Assembly: GCF_009688945.1 (NCBI RefSeq) | Contig: NZ_AP021874.1 | Coordinates: 2,604,001 to 2,668,000 of the forward strand | From: Desulfosarcina alkanivorans | GTDB lineage: Bacteria; Desulfobacterota; Desulfobacteria; Desulfobacterales; Desulfosarcinaceae | Reading direction: 5' to 3' | DNA length: 64,000 nt | In this document: positions 1-9,352 of the stretch, piece after piece | Position numbering within the stretch: position 1 is the first letter of the stretch | How the letters are laid out: each line of letters begins with the position of its first letter | Made by a program: the position numbers and the translations under genes | The notes under the pieces: generated by a model | What the model saw: only the letters and a program-made list of their open reading frames with translations | Told to the model about the DNA's origin: nothing | The model's database searches: none

Positions 1-588
1 CAGCAGGGCCATCAGGATCAGGGGAACGAAGTAGCGCAGCCCGCTGCAGGCATCCACGACCTGCAGCTGGGTGATGCCCAGATCGATGATGTTGCCGTCC
101 TGCAGGACCGACACCCCGGCGATGCGCAGCAGCATCACCGAGAGGGTGCTGGCCGCCAGCTTGAGGTTGAAGGTCAGCATCTTATTAATGAATGGCGGCA
201 AGGGCACCAAAAAGGATAGGATCAACAGCGGAAACAACAAGTGCCGCAAACGTAGGCCGTAGAGGATGAACAGGATACCGACGAAGCCGCCCCAGATGCC
301 GATGTAGAGCAGGGTTTCCACCGATCCCAGTTCGCCGGCGATCATTACCAGGATGGAGAATAGCACCGGCACCAGCCCCCACAGGTTCCAGGAAAACTGA
401 CCGAAATGAAAGTCGTTCTTCTTTTCCCAGCAAAGGTAGAGGAACAGAGGCACGATCAGGTAACAGTAGCTGTTGTCGCCGCTGTTCCAGCGAATTGCCA
501 ATTTCTGAAAAAGGGGTATGAATGCAAGCACAAAGGCGGAGATCATTAACCCGGGCAGCCCAAATTTTACGGCATTTTGATTGGTCAT
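1..588 (-). CDS. Exosortase, N-terminal part (runs off left edge)
   Basis: An open frame of 196 codons starts at an ATG at 588 and is still open at base 1. It is a very hydrophobic protein with at least five membrane segments. Near residues 178-186 it has DACSGLRYF, whose Cys (residue 181) matches the catalytic Cys of the exosortase A/C/S-G-L-R motif. Exosortases are inner-membrane transpeptidases that process PEP-CTERM-type C-terminal signals and usually sit in exopolysaccharide loci. The conserved Arg and His further downstream lie outside the window, so the subclass cannot be set; the only likely substrate here has a VPTPIPGAALLL-type tail (21487-22053). Confidence 0.9.
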   Translation of the reverse strand, partial: MTNQNAVKFGLPGLMISAFVLAFIPLFQKLAIRWNSGDNSYCYLIVPLFLYLCWEKKNDFHFGQFSWNLWGLVPVLFSILVMIAGELGSVETLLYIGIWGGFVGILFILYGLRLRHLLFPLLILSFLVPLPPFINKMLTFNLKLAASTLSVMLLRIAGVSVLQDGNIIDLGITQLQVVDACSGLRYFVPLILMALL

Positions 589-681
589 GGTTTTACCGTT
601 GGGTTTGTTGAGTGCGTTTAATGTGGTTTAAAGAAAACGAACACCCTGCTAAGAGCAATTATTCAGAAAGCGAGGTGTTCA

Positions 682-729
682 ATGAGCAAGAAACGAAAAC
701 GGCAAAATTACTCTAAAGAGTTCAAAACC
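682..729 (+). pseudogene. IS3-type transposase OrfA start, truncated
   Basis: An ATG at 682 opens MSKKRKRQNYSKEFK, the typical basic start of IS3-family OrfA proteins. The resemblance ends after about 16 codons and the frame stops at 780 inside the neighbouring glycosyltransferase. Just upstream, GAACACC (639-645) and GGTGTTC (674-680) form an inverted repeat. I read this as the left end of an insertion sequence whose remainder has been deleted, leaving a scar between the exosortase and the glycosyltransferase block. The family call rests on a short motif only. Confidence 0.55.
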
Positions 730-733
730 GGAT

Positions 734-1834
734 TCAAAGAATCAGTTTTTCATAAACGGCTAATGTCTGGTGAGCGATAACATCCCAGTTGTACTTATCA
801 GCCACTATTCCCTGAAAGGCTGCTCTTTTAACACCGCTAATAGGACGATCGATAAAGCTGCAAAGCTTTTTTCCCAAGGCCCTGACATCGCCGCATGGAA
901 AGTAATATCTGGGGTCCAAGTCTACCGCACGGTTGGCTGGAATATCGGACACAAGGGGGGGGCACCCATAGCTCATGGCCTCCAACAGAGCAATCGGTAA
1001 TCCTTCATGGTAGGACGGCAAAACAAAGAGGGCTGCATTAGAATACAACTGGGAAAGATATTCACCGTTTACGTACCCTGTGAGTTTTATTCGCGGATCT
1101 TTTTGAACAAGTGATTTAAGGTGGTTGCTGTACGCAGTTTCGTGGTCCGCATCTCCTGCAATAACAAGTTTAAATTCACCTTGAACATGTTGAAATGCCT
1201 TTACCAGATCATGAAGCCCTTTTTCCGGCACAAATCTGGCTACAGCAAGAAAATAGTTGTTCTTCGAAACTCCAATGCCGTCGAGATGACATGTTTCAAC
1301 TCTTTTTTCAGGAATCGGTACGCCGTTGAATATCAAATTGGCATTTTTCCCACACCGTTTATGAACGATGTTTTCGATTATTTCTGATATTACAATCACT
1401 TCATGGGAAAACTTTCCGCCGAGATATTCTCCAGTTCTTAGGACCCATCTTGCCAGCGGGCCCCACTTCTGTCGATCATATTCCGGACCATGATTGGTCA
1501 TAACGACCTTGTATCCCATCAGTCGTGCCACCGGGACCAAAAGCGATGGACCGATCCCCTGGAAATGAATGACGTCTGGTTTGTGCCGGATTGCAACGGC
1601 CAAAGAAAAAAAGGTATGGCAAATGGTTTCTAAGCTCTTCCTCTTGGTCGCATATACATGGACCAAACCAACGCCTTTGAAGTAATTTTTCTTCTCTTTA
1701 ACGTAGGGTATTCTCGTGCAGATTTCGACGCAATGACCTTTCTGAACAATGCGGGGGTATAACTCCTGACAGTGTGTTTCCACTCCTCCTGGGATGTCAG
1801 GAATCCCCCGGCAACCGGTTACGTAAATTTTCAT
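734..1834 (-). CDS. Glycosyltransferase family 4
   Basis: A 366-residue GT-B glycosyltransferase that probably adds a sugar to the lipid-linked repeat unit of the exopolysaccharide. The N-terminus MKIYVTGCRGIPDIPGGVE has the glycine-rich nucleotide-sugar acceptor loop of GT4 enzymes. The C-terminal donor domain has FLAVARFVPEKG and the retaining EX7E motif (E277 and E285, in HEGLPIALLEA). I prefer the ATG at 1834 over a TTG three codons upstream because the protein family begins MKI. No clear ribosome-binding site is visible. It is the last gene of the minus-strand glycosyltransferase run; donor sugar unknown. Confidence 0.85.
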   Translation of the reverse strand: MKIYVTGCRGIPDIPGGVETHCQELYPRIVQKGHCVEICTRIPYVKEKKNYFKGVGLVHVYATKRKSLETICHTFFSLAVAIRHKPDVIHFQGIGPSLLVPVARLMGYKVVMTNHGPEYDRQKWGPLARWVLRTGEYLGGKFSHEVIVISEIIENIVHKRCGKNANLIFNGVPIPEKRVETCHLDGIGVSKNNYFLAVARFVPEKGLHDLVKAFQHVQGEFKLVIAGDADHETAYSNHLKSLVQKDPRIKLTGYVNGEYLSQLYSNAALFVLPSYHEGLPIALLEAMSYGCPPLVSDIPANRAVDLDPRYYFPCGDVRALGKKLCSFIDRPISGVKRAAFQGIVADKYNWDVIAHQTLAVYEKLIL

Positions 1835-2012
1835 AGGAATCAAAAAAATCTTTGGGCAAATTACTTCCGTTTAACTCAATCCGAGAGGCGGGTCAAACAA
1901 GATTGGGTCAAAATTCAAGGGAGTTGCTTACCAGCCACCACTACCACTACCAGTTCTTTCCCTTCTCGACGGCCATCATGATATTATGTTTTTGAGTAAC
2001 CACCGGGTGGAA

Positions 2013-3284
2013 TCAAACAAACCGTTCGAAAGTTTTCATTAGCAGGTCGATATGTGCCTGATAAGAAAATTCATTCGTGGCTTTTTGATAACAATTGAGA
2101 GCATACTCGTGAATCCTTGACGGATGCTCCATTGCAAAACATAATTTATCAGCGAGATCATTTGCATTTCCTGGTTCAAACAATAGACCAGTCTGATTCT
2201 CTTCAACAACCATGGCCAGAGAGCCGATCTTGGATGCGACAACAGGCGTCCCGCATGCATAGCTCTCTATCAGTGTATTGGGCAAATTTTCATACCAAAT
2301 CGACGGGATGACGGTCATGTAGGCTGACCCCAGATAATCCGCTATCGTGTCGGGCGGCATTTTTCCTTTCATGTCGACATAGCGTTCCAAATTGTTGGTC
2401 TGGATCTGCCGGTGCAATCGACTGACATAATCCTGATCGTGCCCAGCCCCGATGACAACGGCCTTCAGGCCATCAATCTTTCTTTCGTTTTTCAGGATGC
2501 CCATCGCCTCGATGAGCACCTCGAGGCCCTTCGGGGGATCAAGGCGGCCGATATAGACCAACTGCTTTCCGTTTTTTTCAGCATGCGTCGGCTTGAAGGC
2601 CTCCGTGTCCGTAAAGGTTGGGATGCATTCAATCCGGCTGTCCGGGTAGCCGGCACGAACCATTATTTCCGCCATGAAGGGATTGGTAGCGATGAAACAA
2701 TCGATCAGCTCGAAATACCGTTTGAACCGATGATACCAGGTCGCCATGGCGTCGACGGCTGAAGCGAGGTGACTGCCTTTAACGCACCGATGTCGAATGC
2801 TCGGCAACAGGTTCCCTTCGACGCAAAGCGTGCAGGGTTTTCCGGACCGAAGGCAGTGCTGTTGCGGGCAGACCATGCCGAAGTCAGAGAGCCTGGCGAC
2901 AATGGGCAAATTATGTTTTTTAATTCCCTTGAGCAGGGAGGGAGACAACTTCCTGAGGTAGCATAAGATATATGCAATATCAGGTTTTGTCTCTTCTATC
3001 ATCCTTGACACGGCCTTTTCGACTTCCCTTGAAAAAATAAGCCGCGAGAGTGTCCTGGAAAAGGTCCGAAGAGACCTTTCATGCTCGTGAAAATAGACCT
3101 GGTCGGTCCGACCGATCGGAGGTACAAAGTATTGCCGGTATTGCGATGGCTGATTCTGATCGTATGTCACGGAAAAGGGAAGGATGTCGATCCCGCCCTG
3201 ATCCATATGCTTGATCAGGTTGAACATGTATCGCTCGGGCCCGCTGGACACAAAATACCGGTAGTGACTCAGGAGGACTTTCAT
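2013..3284 (-). CDS. Glycosyltransferase family 4 with cysteine cluster
   Basis: A 423-residue GT4 enzyme. Its Rossmann-type donor domain carries QLVYIGRLDPPKGL (about 241-254) and the EX7E pair E332/E340 in YENLPNTLIE. An inserted stretch around residues 139-167 has five cysteines (CPQQHC, CTLC, C167), a layout seen in a subset of GT4 proteins and possibly metal-binding; that role is inferred. The start lies directly beside the stop of the upstream GT2 gene (3285), so the two are almost certainly co-transcribed. The acceptor and donor cannot be read from sequence. Confidence 0.87.
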   Translation of the reverse strand: MKVLLSHYRYFVSSGPERYMFNLIKHMDQGGIDILPFSVTYDQNQPSQYRQYFVPPIGRTDQVYFHEHERSLRTFSRTLSRLIFSREVEKAVSRMIEETKPDIAYILCYLRKLSPSLLKGIKKHNLPIVARLSDFGMVCPQQHCLRSGKPCTLCVEGNLLPSIRHRCVKGSHLASAVDAMATWYHRFKRYFELIDCFIATNPFMAEIMVRAGYPDSRIECIPTFTDTEAFKPTHAEKNGKQLVYIGRLDPPKGLEVLIEAMGILKNERKIDGLKAVVIGAGHDQDYVSRLHRQIQTNNLERYVDMKGKMPPDTIADYLGSAYMTVIPSIWYENLPNTLIESYACGTPVVASKIGSLAMVVEENQTGLLFEPGNANDLADKLCFAMEHPSRIHEYALNCYQKATNEFSYQAHIDLLMKTFERFV

Positions 3285-4196
3285 CTAGCTATATAATCCT
3301 CTCCGCCGGATAAAAAAGGACATGGACGTGGAGCCAAGAAATACCCTTAGAAATAGGAATAAAGCGTGTTTGATTAGTGTGCGGCACAGATACAGGCACC
3401 CAATGAATTTGGGTCGGTCGCAAAATGCACTGTAGAAAAGTGTTTTATAATAAAACGGATAGCGCTTGTTTCGATATGCAGAAAAAATCATAGACAGTTT
3501 TTGGTTGGCAAGGTATCTATAGAAATAGTTAGAATTTGGCCGGGTATAAACCCGGCTGCCAGCAATGACTTGAAGCCGGTATCCAGCTTGTCGTGCTCTA
3601 CCAAAATAATCAAGATCGCTATAATGTTGAGGAAATCTGAGCTGTTCAAAAAGTCCGATTGTTTTCAAACATGACATGGGAAGCAAAGTAGATCGGCTGC
3701 CGATCACTTCAGCTTCAATACAGGCTGGTAGATTTTCAGGATTAACGCCATAATACTGGATTTGCAACTTTCTCAGGGGACCTTTGTACCTCTCACCGGC
3801 ATTTAAAACGGTACCGTCATCCTCGCTGATACAAACAGAGGCACAGATGTTCATCGGACAATCATCCATCGCCTCTATTAATCTCTTCAAAGTTTCCGTT
3901 TCCAATCGGTTATCGTCATTCAAGACATAAACATAATCCACCCCAATAGTCAGCGCGTGCTTGAACCCGCAGTTGACTCCCCCGGCCCACCATAAATTGC
4001 CATCTCCTCTAATCACTGTAACATCGGGGAACGCCTTCTCGACTACCTCCCTGGTTCCATCTGCAGAGCCGTCATCAATTACTAGAATCTCGAGCACACA
4101 GTCATCAAGAATCTGCATCTCCAACTGTTCAATGATAGAAAGTGTTAGCTGTTTCCGATTATGAACCGGCAAGATTGCCAAAATTTGTTTTTTCAT
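3285..4196 (-). CDS. Glycosyltransferase family 2, rhamnosyltransferase-like
   Basis: A 303-residue GT-A enzyme. The start ILAILPVHNRKQLT, the VIDDGSADGT turn and the VLNDDN metal-binding motif (Asp 94-95) define GT2. GDGNLWWAGGVNCG after the second strand is typical of the rhamnosyltransferase-like branch, though the donor remains unproven. I chose the ATG at 4196 over a TTG four codons upstream because the family begins close to the first beta strand. It abuts the GT4 gene at 3284 with no gap, so translation is probably coupled. Confidence 0.87.
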   Translation of the reverse strand: MKKQILAILPVHNRKQLTLSIIEQLEMQILDDCVLEILVIDDGSADGTREVVEKAFPDVTVIRGDGNLWWAGGVNCGFKHALTIGVDYVYVLNDDNRLETETLKRLIEAMDDCPMNICASVCISEDDGTVLNAGERYKGPLRKLQIQYYGVNPENLPACIEAEVIGSRSTLLPMSCLKTIGLFEQLRFPQHYSDLDYFGRARQAGYRLQVIAGSRVYTRPNSNYFYRYLANQKLSMIFSAYRNKRYPFYYKTLFYSAFCDRPKFIGCLYLCRTLIKHALFLFLRVFLGSTSMSFFIRRRGLYS

Positions 4197-4295
4197 GTTG
4201 GACTGCAAACGTTAAGAACCCAAATACCAAAGTATTTCTGCAAAGCATCTTGTTGAACGAATGATGACGCAAGATGCCGTGCAATCAACACGGTT

Positions 4296-5210
4296 TCATT
4301 CCAGCAGGCGACCTAAGTTAAACTTCCATACTTGGCGTTTTTTGCCGTCTATTTTGCTTCGTATTAGAGTTAATGGTCGGAAACTGATATCCAAAGCCCC
4401 TATTGTATTACCCCATGCACCATGACGGAGCATGAAGTTACTCTTAAGAACGAACTGCAGGTAATTGATCAATGTTTCCATCTTTTTCAATTTCAGCACG
4501 GCAGAGGTCTTAATCGTATTGGACAACCGAGATGAATACTTTTCAATAAGATAGGCTTTTTCCTTGGAAACGATGTCACGTTTGGTCTCTCTAATCGTAT
4601 CCTCATGATTCACTTCGATAGCGAGAAACTCATTTACCTTCCGAAAATTATACCCTTTATCCACAAGCCTCAGCCAATACTCGCAATCAGCAAGAAGGTC
4701 CACCTCATTTCGAAAATCACCGACGGAAATAAAACACTCTCTTTTCAAAAACAACGTCGGTTGTGCAATACGGTTCCCGGCATATAACCACAACGGATGA
4801 AATGATGGCCTAATGTTTAGAAAAGATTTATTGCTTTTCAAATCAACAATGACTGAATCTCCAAAAACCACATCAGTGTTCGGATGTTTTTCGAAAACTG
4901 ATGCCACCGTAGCAAGCGTCCACGGCAAGTAAATGTCATCCGTATTCAGGTATGCGATTACATCACCAGCTGCCATCTCGAAACCTTTGTTGATCGCGTC
5001 ATACATGCCATCATCCGGTTCACTGAGATATTTAATCGAACCATTGGACTTGTATTTTTCAAGGAGATCTAAAGTGCCATCCGACGAATCAGCGTCAACA
5101 ACAATATATTCGAGTGCCGGGTATGTCTGATTGAGAACGGATTCTATTGTTTTACCAATGAATTTTAAACGATTGAAAGACGGTGTGATTATGGAAAATT
5201 GAACTGACAT
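4296..5210 (-). CDS. Glycosyltransferase family 2 (WcaA-like)
   Basis: A 304-residue inverting GT-A glycosyltransferase. FSIITPSFNRLKFIGKTIES opens the nucleotide-binding fold, VVDADSSDGT is the second motif and YLNTDDIYLPW holds the DXD-like acidic site (residues 90-92). The protein has no membrane segment, so it would act on the cytoplasmic face. AT content rises across this and the next three genes compared with the rest of the window, which hints that the glycosyltransferase block was acquired separately. Donor and acceptor unknown. Confidence 0.87.
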   Translation of the reverse strand: MSVQFSIITPSFNRLKFIGKTIESVLNQTYPALEYIVVDADSSDGTLDLLEKYKSNGSIKYLSEPDDGMYDAINKGFEMAAGDVIAYLNTDDIYLPWTLATVASVFEKHPNTDVVFGDSVIVDLKSNKSFLNIRPSFHPLWLYAGNRIAQPTLFLKRECFISVGDFRNEVDLLADCEYWLRLVDKGYNFRKVNEFLAIEVNHEDTIRETKRDIVSKEKAYLIEKYSSRLSNTIKTSAVLKLKKMETLINYLQFVLKSNFMLRHGAWGNTIGALDISFRPLTLIRSKIDGKKRQVWKFNLGRLLE

Positions 5211-5272
5211 TTCTGCGATATTACCCTCAAGAAAACCAAAACCGTTGGAATTAAAACCACTGCGTAAAAATT

Positions 5273-6229
5273 TTACCTATTGGCTTTTAATCTCATCGAC
5301 TTGGCCATATTCACTGCGTGGAAGACAAATTGCCCCATCGGTTTGCCTCCAACAAAAAAAAGCCACGAAATCACTTCCCCTGCGAGCCCGCCGTCTGACC
5401 TTGAAAGCTGCCTATAATTTTGTGCAGTATCCTTATCGCCTGTCGCCTGTGCCGTCGCTATGCCTTGCACAACTCGTGCTAAAAACCTTTTCGGGTTATG
5501 GATTTTAAGCGTCCTTAAATAATGTGTTTCTTCTTTGAGGATTCGATGAATAAAAGCCTGTCGGTTAAGAATTGAGAAGGAGCCGGTTTTTAGATTCTTG
5601 GTAATCATATCCTCACCCTCCGTATGATAAATACGCAACCCTTCATGGAGATAATATCTGCAAGCCCTCTCATTGATTTTGAACCAGAGCGTATCTTCAA
5701 AACCGGGCAATTTTTCATTGAATCGATCTACACCGAGCAACTCGGTTTTTGTCAGACCCCAGAATTCTCCGGTACATTTCCGTGCGACATCAACGCTGCT
5801 TAGGAACTGATTCGCGTTCAAACCTTTGCCAGAGAATTCACCTGTGGAAGTATCGAAACAATTACACGTGATCGCATTAATTTTTTCGTCTACCTGATCG
5901 GGCACTGAAATCATCCGTTCCAGTGCTTCAGGCACCATCTCATCATCACTGTCGAGGAATGTGAACCATGTTCCTCTGATCTGATCAAGGCCAGTATTTT
6001 TAGCTTCTGTAACGCCCCTGTTCTCCGAATGAGATATAATCCTTATTCGCTCATCTTGGTATAATTCAAGCTTTGATTGCGTATTGTCACTTGATCCATC
6101 GTCAACAACAATCAATTCTAAATCTTGGTATGTTTGGGAAAGTACGCTGTCTATTGCCCTCCCAACTGTGTGAGCACGATTATACGCTGTTAAAATAATG
6201 CTTATTGTTTCTTTGCTATGGCTCATCAT
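5273..6229 (-). CDS. Glycosyltransferase family 2
   Basis: A 318-residue GT-A glycosyltransferase with ISIILTAYNRAHTVGRAIDS, VVDDGSSDNTQ and the acidic site FTFLDSDDEMVPEAL (DSDD at 93-96). Its start overlaps the stop of the upstream sulfotransferase by four bases (ATGA), so the two genes are translationally coupled. This pairing suggests that the sugar added here, or its neighbour, may be the one sulfated; that is inference from position only. The C-terminal third is basic and lacks recognisable motifs. Confidence 0.87.
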   Translation of the reverse strand: MMSHSKETISIILTAYNRAHTVGRAIDSVLSQTYQDLELIVVDDGSSDNTQSKLELYQDERIRIISHSENRGVTEAKNTGLDQIRGTWFTFLDSDDEMVPEALERMISVPDQVDEKINAITCNCFDTSTGEFSGKGLNANQFLSSVDVARKCTGEFWGLTKTELLGVDRFNEKLPGFEDTLWFKINERACRYYLHEGLRIYHTEGEDMITKNLKTGSFSILNRQAFIHRILKEETHYLRTLKIHNPKRFLARVVQGIATAQATGDKDTAQNYRQLSRSDGGLAGEVISWLFFVGGKPMGQFVFHAVNMAKSMRLKANR

Positions 6230-7278
6230 TTACCCAAAACGGCTTTTCTATTTTTATAAGGTTTTTTATAGCCCAAGGATTCAGCCAGCTTCCCGCACTC
6301 GTGATAAATAATATCTATTTCCCTACCTGTCAGTTCGTTTAAATAATTATCATTCACGTTCACCCTCATCGGATACCACCTTGACCTCATTGAGCCATAT
6401 AGCGTTCTTTTTTGGCCGGGAGCTGGAAGGATATCAATTTCAAAATTCAGTTGCGCAAAGTCACACATGGATCGAATGTATTTTTCAGGGTCCAATATTA
6501 TTTTTTCAAACTGATATAATTTAATATTTTCCACTTTTTCACTTGCTGCCAAGGCAAGTTCATATGAGTTTCTCCAATGCTGACAGCACAATCTGATGCT
6601 TCTTTCTGTAGTGATTCCGAATCCGTGTTTATGACGACTCTTGTAATAAATCTCAGCAACCCGTTTACACATGGCATAGGGATTACGTGTTACAACGATA
6701 AAAATGGGGGTAGATGGGTTCAATGCTTTTTTTACCGCTTCAATATTTATTGTGTATAGTTGGCTTTTATCAATGAAACGAGCCCTGTAGGGGTCATGGG
6801 CATAGGCTCTTATGACTCTTTTAATTACTCTTTGGAATCTATCGCTAATATCGGGCGTAATAGATTCTACATCCACACGGTATAATGGCAGTGTTTCGTC
6901 TAACGCGTAAGTCCAGTACCTGAACCTGTCCGTAGGGTACTTCGTCGGGTATTGTTTGTTCACGACAAATGAGAACTCCTTTGGGATTCTCCAGTCGTGT
7001 AAATAAGCGTGCATTTCATTTTCAGCAGCGTCCCAGTGCAGGTTGTTTCCCCGGCAAAAACAGGTTATTGAGTGTCGTTGGAAAACTTTCATCAACATTG
7101 TCAATCCACAGCCCTGTGTACCAAGAAGGAAAATAGGCTTATCGATCTCAATGCGGTTTAGGTTTGTGCTGTACCTAAATATGTTTGTAAAGTACCGTGC
7201 AGCTCGTTCTTTATTGAGCAGCCAGCGTAACAACTGAGAAATTTTAGAAAACTGAGAAATTTTGCTTATGGATCTCAT
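6226..7278 (-). CDS. Sulfotransferase family protein
   Basis: A 350-residue PAPS-dependent sulfotransferase candidate. DKPIFLLGTQGCGLTMLMKV (about 47-66) is the 5'-phosphosulfate-binding loop, and IFIVVTRNPYAMCKR (about 192-206) matches the 3'-phosphate-binding RxP segment. RFIDKSQLYTINIE before it is usual for the Sulfotransfer_3-type fold. It probably transfers sulfate from PAPS to a carbohydrate hydroxyl. It is coupled to the GT2 gene at 5273-6229 and shares the locus with cysC (14655-15263), which would supply PAPS. The exact acceptor is unknown. Confidence 0.82.
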   Translation of the reverse strand: MRSISKISQFSKISQLLRWLLNKERAARYFTNIFRYSTNLNRIEIDKPIFLLGTQGCGLTMLMKVFQRHSITCFCRGNNLHWDAAENEMHAYLHDWRIPKEFSFVVNKQYPTKYPTDRFRYWTYALDETLPLYRVDVESITPDISDRFQRVIKRVIRAYAHDPYRARFIDKSQLYTINIEAVKKALNPSTPIFIVVTRNPYAMCKRVAEIYYKSRHKHGFGITTERSIRLCCQHWRNSYELALAASEKVENIKLYQFEKIILDPEKYIRSMCDFAQLNFEIDILPAPGQKRTLYGSMRSRWYPMRVNVNDNYLNELTGREIDIIYHECGKLAESLGYKKPYKNRKAVLGK

Positions 7279-7331
7279 ATGAAAAGCTCAATTCTTTACT
7301 TCATCAATTACAGAAAGAACCTCAAAAAATC

Positions 7332-9311
7332 CTAGTTTAATGATTGAGGATTCAGGATTTTACAAAAAATATGTGCAAGAGAAGCGGGTTTTAATACCAG
7401 TTTTTCGAGCCCGTTTTCCAGTGTAAACTGTCTTTCAACAACTTCTTCGCCCTGCTTTCCGGAGCCAAGTGACGGTCCTCCGTTAATGCTGGTTTGCGAT
7501 AACAACTCAATCACTTCCACAGTGGGCTCTATGACGACTCTATCCGGGAAAGAAATTAGGGTTTCCACTGACTGGTCTGGGTGTCTGTTGAGCACAGTGA
7601 TTACAATTTCCTTATTTGCCAGGCAGTAACTTGAAACGGCATCCAAAAATTTGATTTCATCAACACCTTTGGCCAAAAATGAAGTTTCAAAAAGGGGTAC
7701 ACGATATGTCTTGGATTGAATATTCAGTCTAACTTTTCTACTTCCAGAATGATCTGAGTATAATTTCATAATTTTATAATGGGGCGTAACACTATCATCC
7801 GGTCTAATCATTCCAAATCCGAGCCGTTTACCAATCAGGGAAAAATGGCATAATATCGGCACGCCCTTTCTAATCGAAGTATTTAACAATCCCGCATACC
7901 ATAGGGCAGACTTTAATGTCATATTTTTTTTGTGCATTTCGATATCAATTTTTCTCCCATCGCCAAAGCGGGTATTGGCTTCGGTAATAGCCACAGTTTG
8001 ATGAGGATAAACTGTCTGGATACGTTGGATTTGCCGTTCAATTTGATAATTGTTTGCAACCAAAAACTGGTCGGCTATTCCCTCATAGTTCCAGATCTCT
8101 CGATCAATGCCGTATTGTATATTTTTAATCTTTACGCTTTCGACAAAAAGGTTTCGATCACCAACTCCTGGAATCAGCCTATCATTCACAAAGCACAATC
8201 GGATCGAATGCCCCCCCTTGGCCAGGGCCTTTTTAATGGAGATTTCCTCAGGCTTGTTCGGATCGACAATATGCTTTCCCGTTTTCCTGTCGACAGCCAC
8301 AGCTACCTCCGGGCAACCAAGCGCACACGTGCCCCCGGCTTTTATGATTATTTCGTAATCGCCGGGTTTATTTATTAGGAATTGGCGTTCGCTGCAGGCG
8401 TTCGAAAAAAGTCTTGTTACGGGGGGCAGCCTATCAGGCTTGGCATATACATGCAGGACAATGAAATCAATTAATGCTGGATTAAGATACGGGTTCTTGT
8501 CAAACTGCTTTCCACGAAACCGCATTAGTGGATCGCCGGTCACACCGATTTTTATCTTGGGGTCAACGGCCTTCATGGCCTTTGCATAGGCATGAGCTCT
8601 TTCGATGTAGGACGAATCCCGGGTAAAATAATTCTCGTTTCCTATCTCCCAGAACTCTACGTCAATGGGGTCGAAAAGGCCATTAGCACTTCTCAACCAT
8701 GCGAAGTAGTTTGGACGTATTTCCTGTTGCTCGCTGTACGAGGACATTTGCCAGGAAGGATCGATTTTTGGGGGAACCGGTAGGTTGCAGAAGGCCACCC
8801 AATTGGCTGCCTCCTCAATGCTTCCCGTCTGGTAGTTGGCGGTTATGATTATGTCAGAACCAATTGCCTTAGCAAATCGAGCCAGTTCTATGGTGCCGAA
8901 GAACTGCCTGTATTTCCTGCCTATGACATCTTCCCCAAAAGGCCTTTCAAAAAATGTTCCGATGGCATCACGCCAATGATGCATTTCGCTGTCACGAGCC
9001 CCCGGATACCTAAGAAGCTTAATTGGAACCTTCCTGCATTTTTCAACCATAAATGGATTATTCGAAACTGAACCGTCAACAGGATTGAACATCAGCAAAC
9101 GGTTGGACCTGTTGACGCGAACAATGTCGGCTTCATTCATAACAAACAAATTCGTTCCGATGATATTGGGGGATATGGTCTCCCCGCTGATACCCAGTAT
9201 ATTTACCTTGGCCTGCTGGACGTCATTGGCGGGGAAAGCCAACCTTGGATTTATCGCGGCGATGAGGAACAAAGCCATTATAATTACAATATAGCAGTGC
9301 GGGGTACGCAT
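7332..9311 (-). CDS. Secreted clan-A glycoside hydrolase, GH51-like, with inserted CBM-like domain
   Basis: A 659-residue exported hydrolase. I use the ATG at 9311 because it opens a clean signal peptide (MRTPHCYIVIIMALFLIAA...LAFPA); an earlier start would overlap the next gene. EFWEIGNENYF gives the Asn-Glu acid/base pair of clan GH-A (N225, E226) and VAITEANTRFGDG a likely nucleophile (E444), as in GH51 arabinofuranosidases and relatives. Between them, residues about 305-400, lies a beta-rich segment with LCFVND and GDRNLFVESVKIKNI, which resembles calcium-dependent xylan-binding modules. It could trim or release the exopolysaccharide during export. Substrate uncertain. Confidence 0.75.
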   Translation of the reverse strand: MRTPHCYIVIIMALFLIAAINPRLAFPANDVQQAKVNILGISGETISPNIIGTNLFVMNEADIVRVNRSNRLLMFNPVDGSVSNNPFMVEKCRKVPIKLLRYPGARDSEMHHWRDAIGTFFERPFGEDVIGRKYRQFFGTIELARFAKAIGSDIIITANYQTGSIEEAANWVAFCNLPVPPKIDPSWQMSSYSEQQEIRPNYFAWLRSANGLFDPIDVEFWEIGNENYFTRDSSYIERAHAYAKAMKAVDPKIKIGVTGDPLMRFRGKQFDKNPYLNPALIDFIVLHVYAKPDRLPPVTRLFSNACSERQFLINKPGDYEIIIKAGGTCALGCPEVAVAVDRKTGKHIVDPNKPEEISIKKALAKGGHSIRLCFVNDRLIPGVGDRNLFVESVKIKNIQYGIDREIWNYEGIADQFLVANNYQIERQIQRIQTVYPHQTVAITEANTRFGDGRKIDIEMHKKNMTLKSALWYAGLLNTSIRKGVPILCHFSLIGKRLGFGMIRPDDSVTPHYKIMKLYSDHSGSRKVRLNIQSKTYRVPLFETSFLAKGVDEIKFLDAVSSYCLANKEIVITVLNRHPDQSVETLISFPDRVVIEPTVEVIELLSQTSINGGPSLGSGKQGEEVVERQFTLENGLEKLVLKPASLAHIFCKILNPQSLN

Positions 9312-9352
9312 GATCCAATTCCGATTATTATCTTTAACCAAAACTGCTTCTT

